From NCBI RefSeq assembly GCF_030272615.1, contig NC_081412.1, forward strand, positions 479,986,157 to 480,050,156: a stretch of 64,000 bases of DNA, in the 5' to 3' direction. The notes beneath the pieces are model-generated. The model was not told the DNA's origin and did not search any database. It saw only the letters and a program-made list of their open reading frames with translations. Below are positions 32,282 through 46,125 of the stretch, in pieces; the stretch's first letter is position 1, and the number at the start of each line of letters is the position of its first letter. A program made the translations under genes and the position numbers. The stretch is from Cryptomeria japonica. Taxonomy: Eukaryota > Streptophyta > Pinopsida > Cupressales > Cupressaceae.

Positions 32282-33331
32282 CTACGGAAAAGAAACAACT
32301 GTTAGTGATAGATAAAATTTGAAATTAAACACACATGCCACAACAAACATTTCTTTTCATCTATATTCAAAAATATTGAACACAATGTTATGGCACAACA
32401 AACATGCCCAAGTGGACAGAGAATTAACATGTTCAACTGTAATAAGGTTGTTTAACTTCAAACTCAACCTATCACTAACAGCATTAGTATATATCAACTA
32501 ACATTATGCATCCATTTTCCATTCTACTAGAACTTTAGAGAAGAGGACTTTCACAAACAATTAGACCTCCAAAAAGTAACCCCGCACTTTCTAAAATGAA
32601 CCATTTCAAACAAATCAAAAGCCACCCCTTTCGCAGCCAAAAAATTCAAAAAAAAAAAAACCATTCACCTTGTTGTGTGTTAAAAACACAACATGTTAAT
32701 TAAGACATGGGCTTCCTTTGTTTTTGGATGCCACATGTTTTAGGGAGAGAGTAGCAAGGAGGAGAAAAAGCAGTAGAGGACCTTTCGACAATAGCATTTT
32801 CAAATGGAAGCGATTGTTCTCCACAAAAAATACCACATTGTACTGGAGTGTGGGCATCCACTATGCATATGTGGATTTCCATGGGCCCCGCATGGAGCGC
32901 TTCCTTTTCCAGTGTGGATGACAAAAATAATACTAGGACCTTTCGATGTCAGCCATTTCTGACGGTTGGAAAGGAAGGACAGCCAAGACGGTGCACGAAA
33001 ATTTTGGCGGCAAAATGTCCAGCCTGGCTATAGTAACCCCCTGGGCATGGGCTATTGTCCACATAAAATGGCATGACCATGGCATGTGGGAGATTATTTT
33101 CCATTGCACAGTGCCTCACGTCTTTCCTTTCCAGTTGTCAAAAACTGCTATTGTCAAAAGGTCCTTTGCTACTTTTTCTCCTCCATGCTGCAAATTGCAA
33201 CGCTCCACACGGGGCACAATACAACTCCATGTATGTATGCCCATGCCCATACTTTTATTGTCCATATAAAAATGGGATAAATTAATCTCCCACATGCCAT
33301 GGCCATCCCATTTCATATGGACAATAGCCAA

Positions 33332-33811
33332 AATGGCACGACCATGGCATGTGGGAGATTATCCATGGAAACTTATTAGAGGCACGTGCAATGGTCATGC
33401 CATTTTATGGCTAGAATAGGCCATGCCTATCTAATTTGGAACAAAAATGCAGAGGGTTTTGTGCGATGGAAGTTAAATGAAGTGACTGCATGAAAGAGCA
33501 CTTGGAGTTTCCAACATGGAGGAGAAAAAGTACTAGAGGACCTTTTAATAACCCCCACTATTTGGGATTCACACAAGAAATTCAATTTTTTTTTTTGTGT
33601 ACACACATTTTTGTATCTTCTCTTTCACGCAATCACCTCATCAACTTCCAACACACATAACCCTCTGCATTTTTGGTTGAAATTAGATTTGCATACTTTG
33701 TTTCACCCAAATATGCCCTTTCAGATGCCAAAAATGTTAAAAAATTATACAAATAACTAATATTGCAAGATAAAAAGGATGTGTACCTTACTGATTTTTT
33801 CTCTTGAATTC
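33332..33811. repeat. Direct repeat DR1, copy A
   Basis: Matches 34378-34863 over nearly its full length, from ATGGCA(C/T)GACCATGG to TTGAATTC, including CCCACTATTTGGGATTCACA. Spacing about 1046 bp. Confidence 0.85.
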
Positions 33812-34377
33812 TTCCTTCATGCTCTCCAACCTCCTTTCACACAGTGACTAAACTATTTTTATCCCCAGTCTCTCTTTTACGGTGTCCAAATATCGTTTGC
33901 AGCCCACATCTTAAAGAAATAAAACATCGTTGTTTTCCCAATCCTGTATCTTGCAGCGTCTCTCCCTGGTCTCTCTTTTACAACATCCAAATATTGTTCC
34001 CAGCCCATGTATTAATAAAAACGTTGTGTTTTCAACACAATTTTCTGCCAACATAAACCTCCTACTAACCTTCCAGGTTACGATTGCCAACTACAGACCA
34101 CATACTTACTACCAAAATTCCCCACACACTGACTTCAATGTACACAAGTTTCCATTCGTTATAAATGCCCGACGTCGAAGCCCGACGTTCATTTTTCTTA
34201 GCACCATCTTCACCATCAGAAATTTCCTCATGACGTGTTTTCACATTCAAGCTGGAACACGAAGCGCTCCACATGGGGCCCATCAAAGTCCATAGATGTA
34301 TGGCGGGTGCCCATACGGAAGTACAACGTGCTATTTTATGTAGAGGATAGCCACTTCCGCATGGACTATTCTCCAAA

Positions 34378-34863
34378 TAAAATGGCATGACCATGGCATG
34401 TGGGAGATTAGCCATGGAAACTAATCTTCCACATGTCGTGGCCATGCCATTTTATGTCTATAATAGCCCATGCCTATCTAATTTTGAACAACAATGCAAA
34501 GGGTGTTGTGCATTGGAAGTTCGATGAAGCGACTGCGTCAAAGAGCAATTGGAGTTTCCAGCCTGGAGGAGAAAAAGTATTGGAGGACCTTTTGATAGCC
34601 CCCACTATTTGGGATTCACAAAAGAAATTCAATTTTTTTTCGTGTACACACTAATTTGTATCTTCTCTTTCATGTAGGCACCTCAACGACTTCCAATGCA
34701 CAAAACCCTCTGCATTTTTGGTTGAAATTATATCTGCATTCCTTGTTTCACCCAAATATGCCCTTTCAGATGTCGAAAATGTAAAAAAAAATCCACAAAT
34801 AACTAATATTACAACATAAAAAATATGGGCTCCTTACTCACTAGTTTTTTAAGTGTTGAATTC
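34378..34863. repeat. Direct repeat DR1, copy B
   Basis: Second copy of 33332-33811. Its start contains a local inverted repeat (34363-34408 with 34417-34470) not present in copy A. Confidence 0.85.
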
Positions 34864-37661
34864 TACGCTAACCATCACCGAATCCAACCTCCCTCTTTCG
34901 TGTCACCCAAAAATACTTGTTTTCCCACTCCTATTCCTAGCAACGACACAACAATAAACCCTGTTGTTTCGCACGGTGATCAAACCCAGTGATTTTCCCC
35001 CTAAAACTTACAACGTCCAATAACAAACCCTACGTCGTATAATTAATCTCAAATCGATTGTTTGGTAGCTTGACTATGATTGTTTTGAATGCATTTTGAC
35101 AATGACAGTAAAGTTAATCTCAAATTGCATCAAATGGAGCTCTATCAATCCCAAATAGTAGCAGCTATTGTGTACACAAAATAGTGTTTACATAAAATAT
35201 TGTGTACAGAATGGAAGCGCCTATTGTCCACATAATATAGCACACCCTACATGCAGTATGGGCCCACTATTTGTGATTCATACAACTCCATTGTATGCAA
35301 TTCCAAATCAGTTTTACTATCATTGTCAACATGCATTTAAAACAATCACAATCAAGCTACCAAACAATAACTCCACTGTAAAGTTTTCAAATTTTTCTAA
35401 ATGTCAATAGCATAATACCTTCCAAAGATTCAAATTCAAAACACAACCACTTACTATTCTTACATGACCAACTAATGATAAGGAATTTGGGGATGCTGCC
35501 AGAGACTAAAAAATTACAAATAATGAATTTAGAGTTCCGTTGTCCAAAAAGCAAGCCAAAATCAATGGTGTGATTGGGAAATTCAATTCCAATCTAATAA
35601 TGAGAATAATTTTTAGTTTTCCAAATGGGTTGCAAATAACATAGGTTTTTGCCATGGGTGCAAATACATTTGCCCACTGAGATAATCCACTTTGTGAAAT
35701 GGAAGTAGACACATCTCCTACTTTAAATGATCATAATATCAGAGTAGCACAATGACACAGATGTGGCCACTGGAATCCACTGGGGATTTCAATGCAAGTG
35801 CCAGTTAGGAGAAAAACACATAGGGTTTGGAGCAGTTTCAACAGTCAAAAGGAAATAGCGCTTTTTGCAAGTGCAATTTTGGAATAACCAAGGGGTTTGC
35901 AATGGTTGCAACAGTCAATAATGTAATTGGGATGTGCCATTTTGGCAAAACAAACACTGGATTTGGAACACTCATCCGCTAAAGCACTGAAAATGCATTT
36001 TTAGACACTGTAAATAAGATAAACATTCATTTTTGTAATCGCTTGAAGTACCATTGCAAATAACCTACTTTTCTGTCGTGGGTTCATATAGATCGGCCCA
36101 GTGAGATAATCCACTTCCTGGAATGGAAGTGGAGACATCTCCTTCTTGAAATAGTGATAATATCAGATTAGTGCAATGGAAGAGCATTGGGGTATAAAAT
36201 ACACTATGGATTTCAACACTGGCTCGTGCCATTTAGGGAAAAAGAAAAAAATAGTGTATGGAAGTCATAATAGCGAAATGATGAAATAGGTGTTTTTCAA
36301 ACACACCATTTAAAAAAAAAGCACTTGAAACTAAATGGCAAAATGGTTCTTAAAACAAAAACAAAAACATCAAAAAAGAAGTTGCAGAGACATAGCAATT
36401 AGTAGAGTTGGGTATGATTTAGAAACTTTGGACCCAACTATGGAAAGTCAACAATCATTGGTTAAAGACGAGCAAGATATGGTTGTTCACAAATGACATC
36501 AGCAAGCCTTTATGATGGATACACAATTAATGAAAGCAACTATTCTCCACATAAAATAGCATGCCATATTGGAACATGGGCATCCAACATACATACGTGG
36601 AGTTATATGGGCCCAAAATGGAGCGTTGCATTGCGAATGACAAAACACAATCGTAGACTTACATAAACCTAGCCAAGCCTATGCATTTACGAAAAAAAAT
36701 GATTAAACAATAATTTGCAGTATTACCTCACTTCTCTGTAGACTACAAAAGATTACGAAATTCTCATATGCCTAAAGACTGTGAAAATTCGAAAAGAGTC
36801 TCCAACTGCTTGGAGAGAAATTTTCCAACTCCAATTGTCTAAAGACTCTCCAGCCACAAACAACTCCAAGCTAAAAGCTTCATTTTGAAAGTAATCCATA
36901 ACCGGCTGGAATACATGCAAACCAACTCTTTTCCTCATGGCTTTTCGTTAGCCCATTCACGGATTCCAGATACCACTAGGGATTTCAATGCAAGAAAGTG
37001 CCACTTTGGAGAAAAACACAATGAATTTGCAGAGGTTTCAATAATCAAAAGGAAATAGGGAAATTCCAAATGCAATTTTAGAATAACCGTAGGGATTTGG
37101 AATGGTTGCAACAGTTAAAAATGTAATTGGGATGTGTCATTTTGGCCAAAAAAACACTGGATTTAGAGCACCCTTCCGGTGAAGCACAGGAGAGGCATCT
37201 TTTCAACCCTGTACATAAGATAAACATTCATTTTTGCAACCACCTAAAGTACCATTGCAAATAACCTACTTTTCTATTGTAGGTGCAAATAGATCAGCCT
37301 AGTGAGATAATACACTTTCTGAAATGGAGGTGGAGACATCTCCTTCTTGAAATACTGATAATATCATAGTAGTGCAATGGAACAGTAGTGGCGTGTAGAA
37401 TACACTGAATTTCAATGTTGGTTGGTGCCATTTAGAGAAAAAAATAGGGTTTGGAGAAGTCATAACATCAAAATAACATATAGAAGTTTTTCAAACACAC
37501 CATTTTCGTAAAAACACTTGAAATTAAATGGTGAGATGGTTCTTAAAACAAAAACATGGAGACAGAAGTTGTAGAGACATAGCAATTAATAGAGATGGGT
37601 ATGATTTAGAAACTTTACACAAAAATATGGAATGTCAACAATCGTTGGTTGTAAGTCTCAC

Positions 37662-37751
37662 TGATGTCGTTTGCAAACAAGCATATGTTGCTCATCTTCA
37701 ATAGTCATTGGTTGAAAACAAGCAACATATGCTTGTTTGCATACGACATCA
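37662..37751. other. Near-perfect foldback (31-nt arms, 28-nt loop)
   Basis: Arm 37662-37692 and arm 37721-37751 are reverse complements with a single mismatch (centred on GCATATGTTGCT / AGCAACATATGC). The related unit near 36446-36530 has only one, more diverged arm. A transcript of either strand would form a stable hairpin. No expression evidence is visible in the sequence. Confidence 0.8.
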
Positions 37752-39659
37752 ACAAGACTGAAGAATAGACACATAGTTAATGGAATACATTGTATCATTA
37801 GAGAAATTCGAAATACTTCTAAGATTGATGTGGCAACCAGGAATATTAAAAAACATCACCTATTTCACATCTGATAATAGAGTTTACAAAAGTTTTGTCA
37901 AAGTAGCTTATGTTAGGAACAAAGTTTTCATATCGAATTTTGAGAAAACACGCAGAGGGTTTGGTGCGTTGGAATTTCAATATGCGAGCAACGAAAGGGT
38001 TTTTTTTACCACGTGCAAGAGGAACATTGGATTGCAGTGTACATCACAAAGATTTCTTTTGGTAAAGACAGTGAGTTAAAAACACTAACATATTTATCTT
38101 CCAGATTTAGTTACAGATGCAAATTTTAAAGATACTTCTATCTAAAATTGATGTGGCAACCAGGGTTTTTGTAAAAATGACACCTTTTACAAACTGAAAA
38201 TCTTTCGTGTTGTCCACAACGCCCTTCCGTCGATATAAACAGTTAAAATCCATTGTGTTTGTCACATGATCAGACCACATGTGTGAAAAACAACCGTGTT
38301 CTTTAACATTCCCAGTTGTGTGTGGAAATCCATAGTTTTATTTATTGTGTTTTGATTTTACCTTGTGTATCATTTCATGCTTTTTAACATTCTCAATCCC
38401 AACAGGTGATCAAAAAATGCATATATGCGAAACATACATATAGACTAGGCAGATTTTGAAATTTCCAAATATTTTACTCTCCTCTCAAAAAAAATTTCAT
38501 CTATTTTAGCATACCTAGTCCCGTCGGGTAGTCTAAATCAATGCAAAAAAGACATACAAAAAGAGAAAACCCTAGACCCGCGAGAAATTTATTATAGAAA
38601 CCCTCACGATTTTTTTACAGCCCACACCGAATGTAAAAAACTTTCATATGCCTTATCAATCCCAGTCCCGACAGGTGGCCACAATGCACACAAAAATGAG
38701 ACACACAATGAGAAAACCCTATTTCATATATAAAAATTTATTACGACACTAGGGTTACCTTAAATGTGTTGACAAACATTCCTCTTCCACCCACAATCCC
38801 TACCAACATGACAAATCGACAAACAAATATTGGTAAATATACCTACCTGTATGGTTCGAGCTTGCTTGAAAACAACAATGACTACGCCTCCAAAACGTCA
38901 TCGCCACCTTTGTTTCCCTGCACTACGAATGATAAAAAACAATCCCAAATTTACATAAACCTAGCCTATGCATTTCTGAAAAAAAAATTATTAAACAATA
39001 ATTTGCAGTATTACCACACTTTTCTGTAGACTGTGAAAGATTACGAAATTCTCACATGCCGAAAGACTGCAAAAATTTGAAAAGAATCTCCAACTGCCTG
39101 GAGAGAAATTTACCAGCTCCAACTGTCTAAAGACTCTCCGGCGACAAACAACTCGAAGCTAAAAGCTTCGTTCTACTTCGTAATCGCTGACCAGGTGGAA
39201 TACATGCAAACCGCCTCTTTTTCATGGAATGGTTGTGGCTCTTCATTATCCCATTCATGGATTCCAAATCATTTCCAACAAAAATTCAAAATCCTTTTCC
39301 GTCATCGTTTGATGACCCTGCCGGAAACTCGTGCACTAACGGTCACCACGTCATTCACCAATTTCTAGTCATTGTCACCCCGTGAACTTCTCTGTGGACC
39401 CCATGTCGCGTCATTCAATCGACCCTCTATGATGGTTCTCCATGGGACCCTATGCCACATCATGTAATCTCCCACATGCCATGGCCATGCCATTTTATGT
39501 GGAGAATTGTTGGTTCCTTGAAGATTTGATGGCCTGACCCATGGATGTATGAGGCACAACTAGATTTGAAATGAATCTGAAAAGATTGATGATTTGATTG
39601 GTGGTCACATGGATGTATCATGGATTCGTGGTTGTACCGCTTACGTGGCACACAATGGG

Positions 39660-42600
39660 TCTCTCTATTTTTTTTTCATTTTGAAACGTATGTTAATCAT
39701 TCAAACATTCAAAATGGTGGATTATGGATTTTTCATCTTTTAGATTGTTTAGTCTCATAGACTTCATTAAAATTCTTTCATTCATTCATTCAAACATTAT
39801 TATTAATCATAGGGGAAGATTACCAGTAGTCATTATAGCTAACTTCGCATGCACTACGCTCTTAAACAATATATCAGATTTCAACAATTTTGTTTTTGTT
39901 ATCTTTGTATGTTACTTAATTGGTTACAATTATTGTTCTAGCTTCTGGGTAGTAAAGATAAATGTTATGGGATCTGTTATGTACGCAAGGGTCAAAAAAT
40001 GGTAATTTTAAATTATTGTTCGAAACATACTCCCTATTACCCCATCACTTGTTTGCTTTGACAATCAAACAATTTGCGCAATTGATCCAATACTTATACA
40101 CAATTGATCCAGTCTTGCATTGTTGGTAGCAATAAAGTTGCAAAATTGATACTAACTACTAACTTTTTTTTCCAGCCATTGGATATACTGATGGACAACT
40201 ATTGGGACACTAGATGATTTTTTATTGGGCTTTTAATTAGAGAAATTTAATGAATAGTGATTGGAACATGAATGGTACGTAGGGCCCTTCCTGTAACTGT
40301 CTTAAATTTCTTATTGTTGGTGGTTTTATATATTTAAATGGGGAAGCAATTAAACACCCTCCTACCCACCTCTCTCTATATAATTAGTACTCAAGCTATA
40401 AACCTTTCCAGATTAGGCCAAGGTTTCATTTAGCTTCAACACTTAATTAAATTTGTAGAGATCTATTAGGTTCTTTTGTAATTATTACTCTCTACTTGTG
40501 ATAAGAATTTTTATGTTTTTGTTTGTGTTATAACTCTTAGCCTTAGTTGTTGTATGATAGGAAAATATCTTTAGATTGCTAATGTTTTGTTTTTTCTTTC
40601 TTTTGTATGAAAAAAAAAGGATAAAGATTCAATTTATGATTGGATGGTGGTTCTTTTCCCTAGTTAAACAAGTATTTTTTTCATTAGTAAAAATTCTAAA
40701 ACAAATATTGTCTAATGAGAAAGAAAATGTGTTAACTATTGAACTAGCCTTATAAATTTTGGCATTGTTTGTTGTGCATAGGGCATATATTCGTTCAATT
40801 GGTTGACTTTGAAATAGGGTCTAGACATATTTCAAATGACTTGGAGATCACATATGAGGGTTTAAATATCCCTTGCCTAAACAAATCTTGGCACTCATTT
40901 ACCTTGGATTTTCCTATATTTTTGTTAGGCAAATCCCACCCCTTGAAATTGCAAGGGAAAACAAGTTTTTTTGCTTAGTAGTTATGTCTACAATAGTGGT
41001 GGTATGCACAGTGAATCTTGCAAAAGAGTCAATGAATCCTATAGCCCATCTCTAATTACAAGTACTACTTAAATGATACTATTTCCTTATATAACAGTTA
41101 TTCTAGTTGATGGTAGAGCCCCTGCTTCTTGGAATTAGGGATTGTTTTTTACATCTCATGTCCTCGTGAATGAGGTTGGTATTTAAGACTTAAAGATAGA
41201 GCCCTCTTTGACATCATTTTCTATCTAATTAATATATTTTTCAAGTATTTTGGAATTGGTAGATTGTCTTCTCCACTTTGGATATCATCACCCATCCTTT
41301 AGTTTATCATTTAGATCCTTCTATCCTCATATAGTGTCACATTATTACTCATTATTGAAGTCAAATAGGAATTTGTCTTTATTATTGTGAATATGAATAT
41401 GCTAAGAAAATTTAAATTTCTTTGGATATTATCAACACAACTTATTTTGATATTGTTAGAACATTTAAGGTCTTGCATCTCCATTAATTGTAGGTCCCAT
41501 AAGATTATCTTATTTTCTTCAATGTTTGGGGCTGGGGGATTATTTTGGTGAGGCAAAAAATATCGATTCCTATAAAAAGGTATGAAAAAGAGAAATCAAT
41601 ATTTTCATGATTGCCTATGTTATCTCATCTTGTAGGTTTCTAAGAATGGGTAGAAAAAATAAGTATGGATTCCTAGAAAGAAAAAAAATACCTCTTAGTG
41701 GGAATCTACTTGTCTAGAGAATATCCCTTAACCAAAATAATAATAATATTATTGTTTAAGGGACAAAACTTGTTAAGTTTTACCTTAACCATATGGTATT
41801 AAGAATCCAAGTAGTAATTAGGACATGCCAAACATCATCATGAGATTGTTTATGTTTCTTAAGGGAGCAACCTTGTTAAAATTGATCCTTAGCTATAAGG
41901 TATTAAGAATCCAAGTAGTGATAAAAATGACAAAGATCATAATAAGATTATTCGTACCGACTAGAAACTATCATAAATATACAATAGAATAAGAAAACTT
42001 GAATAGGTCTAATAAATCAAAATACCTAATAATAAGGTTGGAATTATCATCCTATATTTCAATGACCACCAATAATTTTTCACTAACTTCAATATCAAAT
42101 CAAATTCATGACCAAATGACGATCAAATGTAAGTGGAGGTTGTAGAGCATTTAACAGCTATGTTGGTCCATTCTCCTATGAATAAAATACTCTTAAATTA
42201 TTTTCCTAATAAAATTAGAAGCATCATGGTTAAAATCCTCAAAGTTAGTGGCATCCTTCATGGGGATAGGATCATTGGAAGGGGACTTAGAAGTTTTTCT
42301 CTTAATTTAACTAGTCTCATTCAACTTGGTTGGAATTGCATGATTATCATTCTAAATCAATCCACCTTCTCTCTAAGGACTTGCAATCCTATGAAGTAGA
42401 GTTGATAATTTAAGAACCCCCTCCCACCAAAAAAGATATACAATCTTGGCAAATCTTTCATTTTTTTGAAAAAAAATATATTAAATTGTATTGATGAATC
42501 TTTCCTTTTTTTCAAAAAACAATTAATGGGAATTTTTACATGACTAAAACTTTGTAGAGAAATTGTGTATCTTGGTAAAAAATAGGAAAATGTATTAATT

Positions 42601-43900
42601 ACCATGGCAAATATTTCCATTAAATAAATTTAATTTCTTATGGAAAAGTAGGGCCTTGAGGGTGAAAATGATTGATGGGTTTAATGGGTAAACTCTATCA
42701 TAGTCAATTGCCATCATTGATTTAAAATATGGACATTATTGTATTCCACAAGATAAAATGCACTCACATTTTGTAGTGCTCATAGGACCCAAAATTTCTT
42801 TTAGACCGTCGATCTTTATTGACATCAATAATCCAAAAGTAATTTTGGGCTCCATGATCATTACAAATTGTGGGTACATTTTACCTTGTAGAACACAATG
42901 AGGGTCGTTACATTATATTTTAAACCAATGGTGAAAACTAAAGGTTAGAGATAAGACCCTAAAGTAACTAATAATTATGATATATTACTAGTGAATTAAT
43001 TTATCTTTTTATATTAAGTTTGACTTAAAAAAATATAGGTGAATTTGATCTAATCATGAATTGAATATTATGACAAAATTTTGAGAAATTTTTTTTAATA
43101 AAATAAATACTTTGGCAATTTAAACAAGCTAAAATAAAATTTAATAAAGGTGTGGTGATTTAAGTTGCCTTACAACTTGAACTATTAGCCGGATTTTGAT
43201 TCCCAAATTTTAAATATTAGCCAATTGGCAAATATTAGTCACTTAAAAATTCACTTAGTAGAGATTTTGTAAGCCTTGCTAAGAGTGTATTTAAAAAAGG
43301 GTTAAGAAAAATGAATTTGTTCTTAAATGTGATAGATCTAATATAGCCTTAAATGGTGGCTCTAGGTCCTCATATAATGTCTCAATATTGTTGATTTAAC
43401 CAACTCTTTGAGATTGAGTTGGTTGGATTTGATGGAATCAATAATCGATGCCTAGGCTATAAATGTAAGGGAACTCTTGGCATGGATGTCATATGGGTCA
43501 TTAGAAAATGGGACAATTATTGAGGGACTTATAAGATTAATGGCTTCTAGGGTCTTTGGAAAGAACATGAGATTTAACATTCTTGAGCACTTTCCCCAAT
43601 TAGCAAAGATGAGCTAATGACATTTACCAATTTTTGGTAAGCAAATTCATCACTATTTTATTTCACTAAAAAAACTTGACTCACCTAATGGGTAGATTTT
43701 TTTATGATATTTAGAGAGATCACTATTAGATTAACCATATTCCTCTATGTTTAAGAGGGGCAACTACCTAATATGATCATTTAATAAATTTTATGTTAAG
43801 AAAATGGTGTGCATCTTGGATGAGACCGGTTGCATGTGCTAGCCTCAAGACTACTAAATCCCTTAATTGTTTGAATTGGCTTTTTTTTTCTCTCTCATTG
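39660..43900. other. AT-rich region without a supported gene
   Basis: I see no convincing gene. ORFs here are short and AT-driven. A promoter-like stretch (CCCACCTCTCTCTATATAAT at about 40364-40383, followed by a pyrimidine/A-rich leader) is the only suggestive feature. Two related segments of about 100 bp near 41745-41835 and 41860-41950 share GGTATTAAGAATCCAAGTAG. Confidence 0.5.
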
Positions 43901-45789
43901 GTCTTGCACTTGTTGTAAACAAACATGAAGCACATACAATTATGCTCTTGTCCTGTCATCTATGTCATTCATAGCCTCATAAGCATTCCCCACATGGAGA
44001 ATTTGTTGTTCTATCTACTCCATTTGTCCTTTGACATTTTGTGTGAGATCAAGACATTGTAAAAAGAAGTATACAAGGCATTAATATCACATTTATGTAT
44101 ATTTAAGTGTTGTTGTGAGATTATAGATAGTATGATAAAATGCATATTTTTTCCTCTCTTCATCCATATTAACCTTATTCAATTTAGTGGTGATTGTATA
44201 GGAAAGGGAGGTTGTTTGCTACTACATGTCTTATATCAAACCATCTACTAGAATCTTGATTTATAACCCTATAGGATGAGAATAATCTCCTTGGAAATGT
44301 GGAAACTTATTCTAAATATTACTTATGACTCCTTCAAACTGCTCCATGTTGTCTACATGTTGTTTTAGAATATATCCCTTAGTGGTTTGATTAAGAATAT
44401 CCCCAAGTTAAAAAAAAAATTGAGGGAGAAATGTTAGAAAGATCCAATTGGGAACCAACCAATGGAAGTTGTAGTAAGTGTGGGGTTGTGATTGACTAGA
44501 TCTACTTCTATTAGGCCAAAAATTGTTTTATTAATTGCATTGGAGAAGTTGTTGTAGAGGATGATGGATTTTATGAAGATCGTAATAATTGAGAAGGCAT
44601 TTGTTGAGCCAAAAAGGTTTGTATCTTCAAAAGGGGAAGAGGGAGCTTATTGATATTTTATTTCTTCATCATGCACTTCTACATAAGCCTTCTTGGTGGC
44701 TTCTTTTATTTCTACTCATATTTTTTTTGTGATTTTTGGATGCTTTATCCTTAATTTATCCACTCTTTGCTTTGAGAAGAGCTCCCTAGCTTATATATGT
44801 ATTATTTTCTCCTTTCGTTCATTAGTGGTGGAGGGGCTTATCTCTATTAAAGCTTCTTCTTTCATTTTTTTCTTCTTCTTGTGTTTCTTACTCCCTTATT
44901 TGTCATAGTGTGATGGCCAATTGTTGTGGAAATTGGTTAATCATACCCTTCAAAATTTTCACAAAAAGAACCATATATCGAATAATATTTGCTTCAATTA
45001 CGGCTTTGTTTAGTGCTCTCATTTCTTCATATACAAACACTATTTTCTCCAATACTCCTTGTGTGACTAAGCTACTAGATAAATTATTCTCATTCAAGAG
45101 AGCCTTCAATTGGTGTTTAATGGATTTTTCTTCTTCTTGTTCCTCTTCCTCTAATCAAAATAATAAAGACATGCCATTGAGGAATGTTGTGGTAATGGGT
45201 ATTCCACCAACATGTAGCATCATAGACTAGTATATATTGTAGTAAATAAATACACTTGATTTCTCCTCAAAATTTATCTCCATGTATTCCAAGTCCTCAT
45301 TTAATTATTCAACTCTTGAAAAGTGTGGTAACTTGATATGTGAAATTCCACTCTAATTGTGGTTTATATGGCTTGTCCTTTTGGGAACAATAAAAATACT
45401 ATAATGTTCTTTATCTTCTAATATTTGTGGTGTATTTTATTCATCTATATTACTTTTTAGTATGTTTGCAGGATGCTTGTGTAGGTCATGAATACATTTC
45501 TTAACCCATGCACCTTTTGAGAAGTCAATTATAATTGTTCCTACGTCAAAGTATTCAAAACTTCCTCACCATCTATACTTTCATATTTATTCTCCATGTC
45601 AATTTATCCCTTATATTTGGATAGTTAAGAAATGGAATATACTAGTCTTGAATTATCTTCCTCATTTTCTTCTAGAGAAATTTATTCCACATAAGGTTTA
45701 TATGCATCTACTCCCAAGCCCGTATATGAACTACTTTAGTGTCATTAGAAAGATAATTCTCCTTTTCTTGAGCACCTATTCTATTATCA

Positions 45790-46085
45790 TTGAAAAACCA
45801 TTATAGTTTTAGGAGGGCCCTAAATGTATCAAAAGGTCCCTTCATAGCTACAACCCCAAAAGTAACTACCAAATTAACTCTTGGGACATTTACTTATACA
45901 TTCTTCCAAGTCCCTATGGTTTTCATAGATGAACCATCAACTACATTAATGTTGTATGGACTTTTAGTCAGCTTAGGCTTTCCTAGATTTTCTCGCGTTC
46001 TTTGTGACATCATATTAATATCTGCTCCTAAATCTATATTTATTTGTTTATTCTTTCGATGATTGATATGTGTGATAATCATCAC
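45790..46085 (-). pseudogene. Retropepsin-like fragment of an old gag-pro remnant
   Basis: The minus strand gives NIDLGADINMMSQRTRENLG, then NVVDGSSMKTIGTW and further on VNLVVTFGVVAMKGPFDT. D-L-G-A-D followed by N-M-M is the retropepsin active-site pattern of gypsy-like elements. It continues with stops to about 43900 without a recognisable RT; 44903-45109 is a coiled, charged stretch. Its upstream half lies beyond Copia-1 at 53736 onward. Confidence 0.6.
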
Positions 46086-46120
46086 TATTCTATTCTTCTA
46101 CTCCTAGTTTGTCGCTACTA

Positions 46121-46125
46121 CTCTC
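46121..46125. repeat. Target-site duplication of Copia-1, left copy (CTCTC)
   Basis: Identical to 53731-53735. Confidence 0.9.

Larger units (their letters stand above)
32700..39650. repeat. Non-coding patchwork of duplicated and inverted segments
   Basis: No supported gene in this 7 kb stretch. A 480-bp segment occurs twice (33332-33811 and 34378-34863). A unit of about 400 bp that begins GTGAGATAATCCACTT occurs four times (35675-36100, 36096-36520, a partial copy at 36960-37296, and 37297-37760). A 300-bp segment occurs at 36640-36960 and 38930-39250, and a shorter weak repeat at 38390-38720. Short composite motifs are scattered in both orientations (see findings). Any upstream exons of the minus-strand repeat-exon gene should lie here, but none could be recognised. 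Confidence 0.6.

Noticed and set aside
37780-38079. 99-codon plus-strand ORF
   Set aside because: No domain, composition typical of AT-rich chance ORFs, and it lies within the duplicated non-coding patchwork.
42133-42399. 88-codon plus-strand ORF
   Set aside because: No recognisable motif, no conserved neighbour, surrounded by stops.
45790-46085. Integrated pararetrovirus
   Set aside because: Only a protease-like motif is seen, without movement-protein or RT sequence. A gypsy-like remnant is the simpler reading.
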